Position numbers and translations under genes: made by a program
Notes under the pieces: generated by a model
The model's database searches: none
The model's input: only the letters and a program-made list of their open reading frames with translations
What the model was told of the DNA's origin: nothing
Shown: positions 33,696 through 33,862 of the stretch, piece after piece
Position numbering within the stretch: the first letter of the stretch is position 1
Layout of the letters: every line of letters begins with the position of its first letter
NCBI GenBank assembly: GCA_905221035.1
Contig: CAJNBP010000016.1
Span: forward strand, 1 to 33,862
DNA length: 33,862 bases
Source: a bacterium
GTDB taxonomy: Bacteria; Bacillota; Bacilli; Lactobacillales; Streptococcaceae
Direction of reading: 5' to 3'

Positions 33696-33776
33696 TGGAA
33701 GGGGAGGGATTCGAACCCCCGAACCCGAAGGAGCGGATTTACAGTCCGCCGCGTTTAGCCTCTTCGCTACCCTTCC
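33696..33776 (-). tRNA. tRNA-Tyr (GTA)
   Basis: 81 nt class II tRNA. Acceptor GGAAGGG/CCCTTCC-type pairing, anticodon loop CTGTAAA giving GTA, long variable arm with CTCCTTCGGG. Discriminator A; no encoded CCA. Confidence 0.95.
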
Positions 33777-33788
33777 AAAATATATAAA

Positions 33789-33861
33789 TGGCGCGAGACG
33801 GAATCGAACCGCCGACACATGGAGCTTCAATCCATTGCTCTACCAACTGAGCTACCGAGCC
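33789..33861 (-). tRNA. tRNA-Phe (GAA)
   Basis: 73 nt. Anticodon loop TTGAAGC gives GAA; D-arm GCTCAGTTGGTAGAGC and T-loop TTCGATT are standard. The acceptor stem GGCTCGG/TCGCGCC has a T4-C69 mismatch and a G7-T66 pair. No encoded CCA. The upstream part of the cluster may continue outside the window. Confidence 0.93.
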
Positions 33862-33862
33862 T

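Noticed and set aside
33282..33830. Protein-coding ORFs over the tRNA cluster on both strands
   Set aside because: All are explained by the six tRNA genes; no ribosome sites or protein motifs.

Overview
The window looks like a chromosomal segment of a Mitis-group Streptococcus (S. pneumoniae, S. mitis or a close relative). The DNA is low in GC. The gene order adhE - MORN protein - tyrosine phosphatase - yajC - tkt ... jag - yidC - rnpA - ackA - comG operon - adh - nagA - oatA - tgt - pcp - LysM protein - thrC is the one I associate with the pneumococcal chromosome. A BOX-type repeat, an IS630-family remnant and a competence (CIN/com-box) promoter also point to this group. Species-level placement is inference. 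Nearly every gene lies on the minus strand; the exceptions are the transposase remnant at the left edge and one DUF975-like membrane protein.

Layout. 1-2904 is an accessory patch: the 3' part of an IS630-family transposase, an ABC transporter whose permease is cut short at the IS junction, and a PlcR/TprA-type peptide-sensing-like regulator upstream of that transporter. 3028-5890 holds adhE with a Rex-like operator on its start site and a cre-like palindrome further up. 5979-9258 holds a MORN-repeat membrane protein, a low-molecular-weight tyrosine phosphatase, yajC and transketolase. 9374-12225 holds an unrecognised gene and the rnpA-yidC-jag group (RNase P protein, membrane insertase, KH/R3H RNA-binding protein). 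12375-15216 holds acetate kinase and two SAM-dependent methyltransferases. 15249-18956 is the complete comGA-GG operon for the competence pseudopilus. 19033-26772 holds a DUF1033 protein, a zinc alcohol dehydrogenase with an AdcR-like palindrome, nagA with a NagR-like operator, the peptidoglycan O-acetyltransferase oatA, tgt, a divergent DUF975-like gene with an apparently leaderless promoter, and pcp. 26883-28281 holds a BOX element and a LysM surface protein gene broken by an in-frame ochre codon right after the signal peptide. 28441-33249 holds a HAD phosphatase, a MATE exporter, thrC and a glutamate-cysteine-ligase-like gene. 33356-33861 is a cluster of six tRNA genes (Phe, Tyr, Trp, His, Gln, Leu).

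How the parts work together. Several units serve central carbon and redox metabolism (adhE, tkt, ackA, nagA, adh), and their promoters carry recognisable operator-like sites (Rex, CcpA/cre, NagR, AdcR). The comG operon builds the DNA-uptake pilus under the alternative sigma factor ComX. The most unusual content is the IS-damaged regulator/ABC transporter patch, the nonsense-interrupted LysM gene, the glutamate-cysteine-ligase-like gene and the missing ula cluster next to tkt. I did not find an unmistakably new multi-gene system. The regulator/transporter patch is the best candidate for something poorly described.
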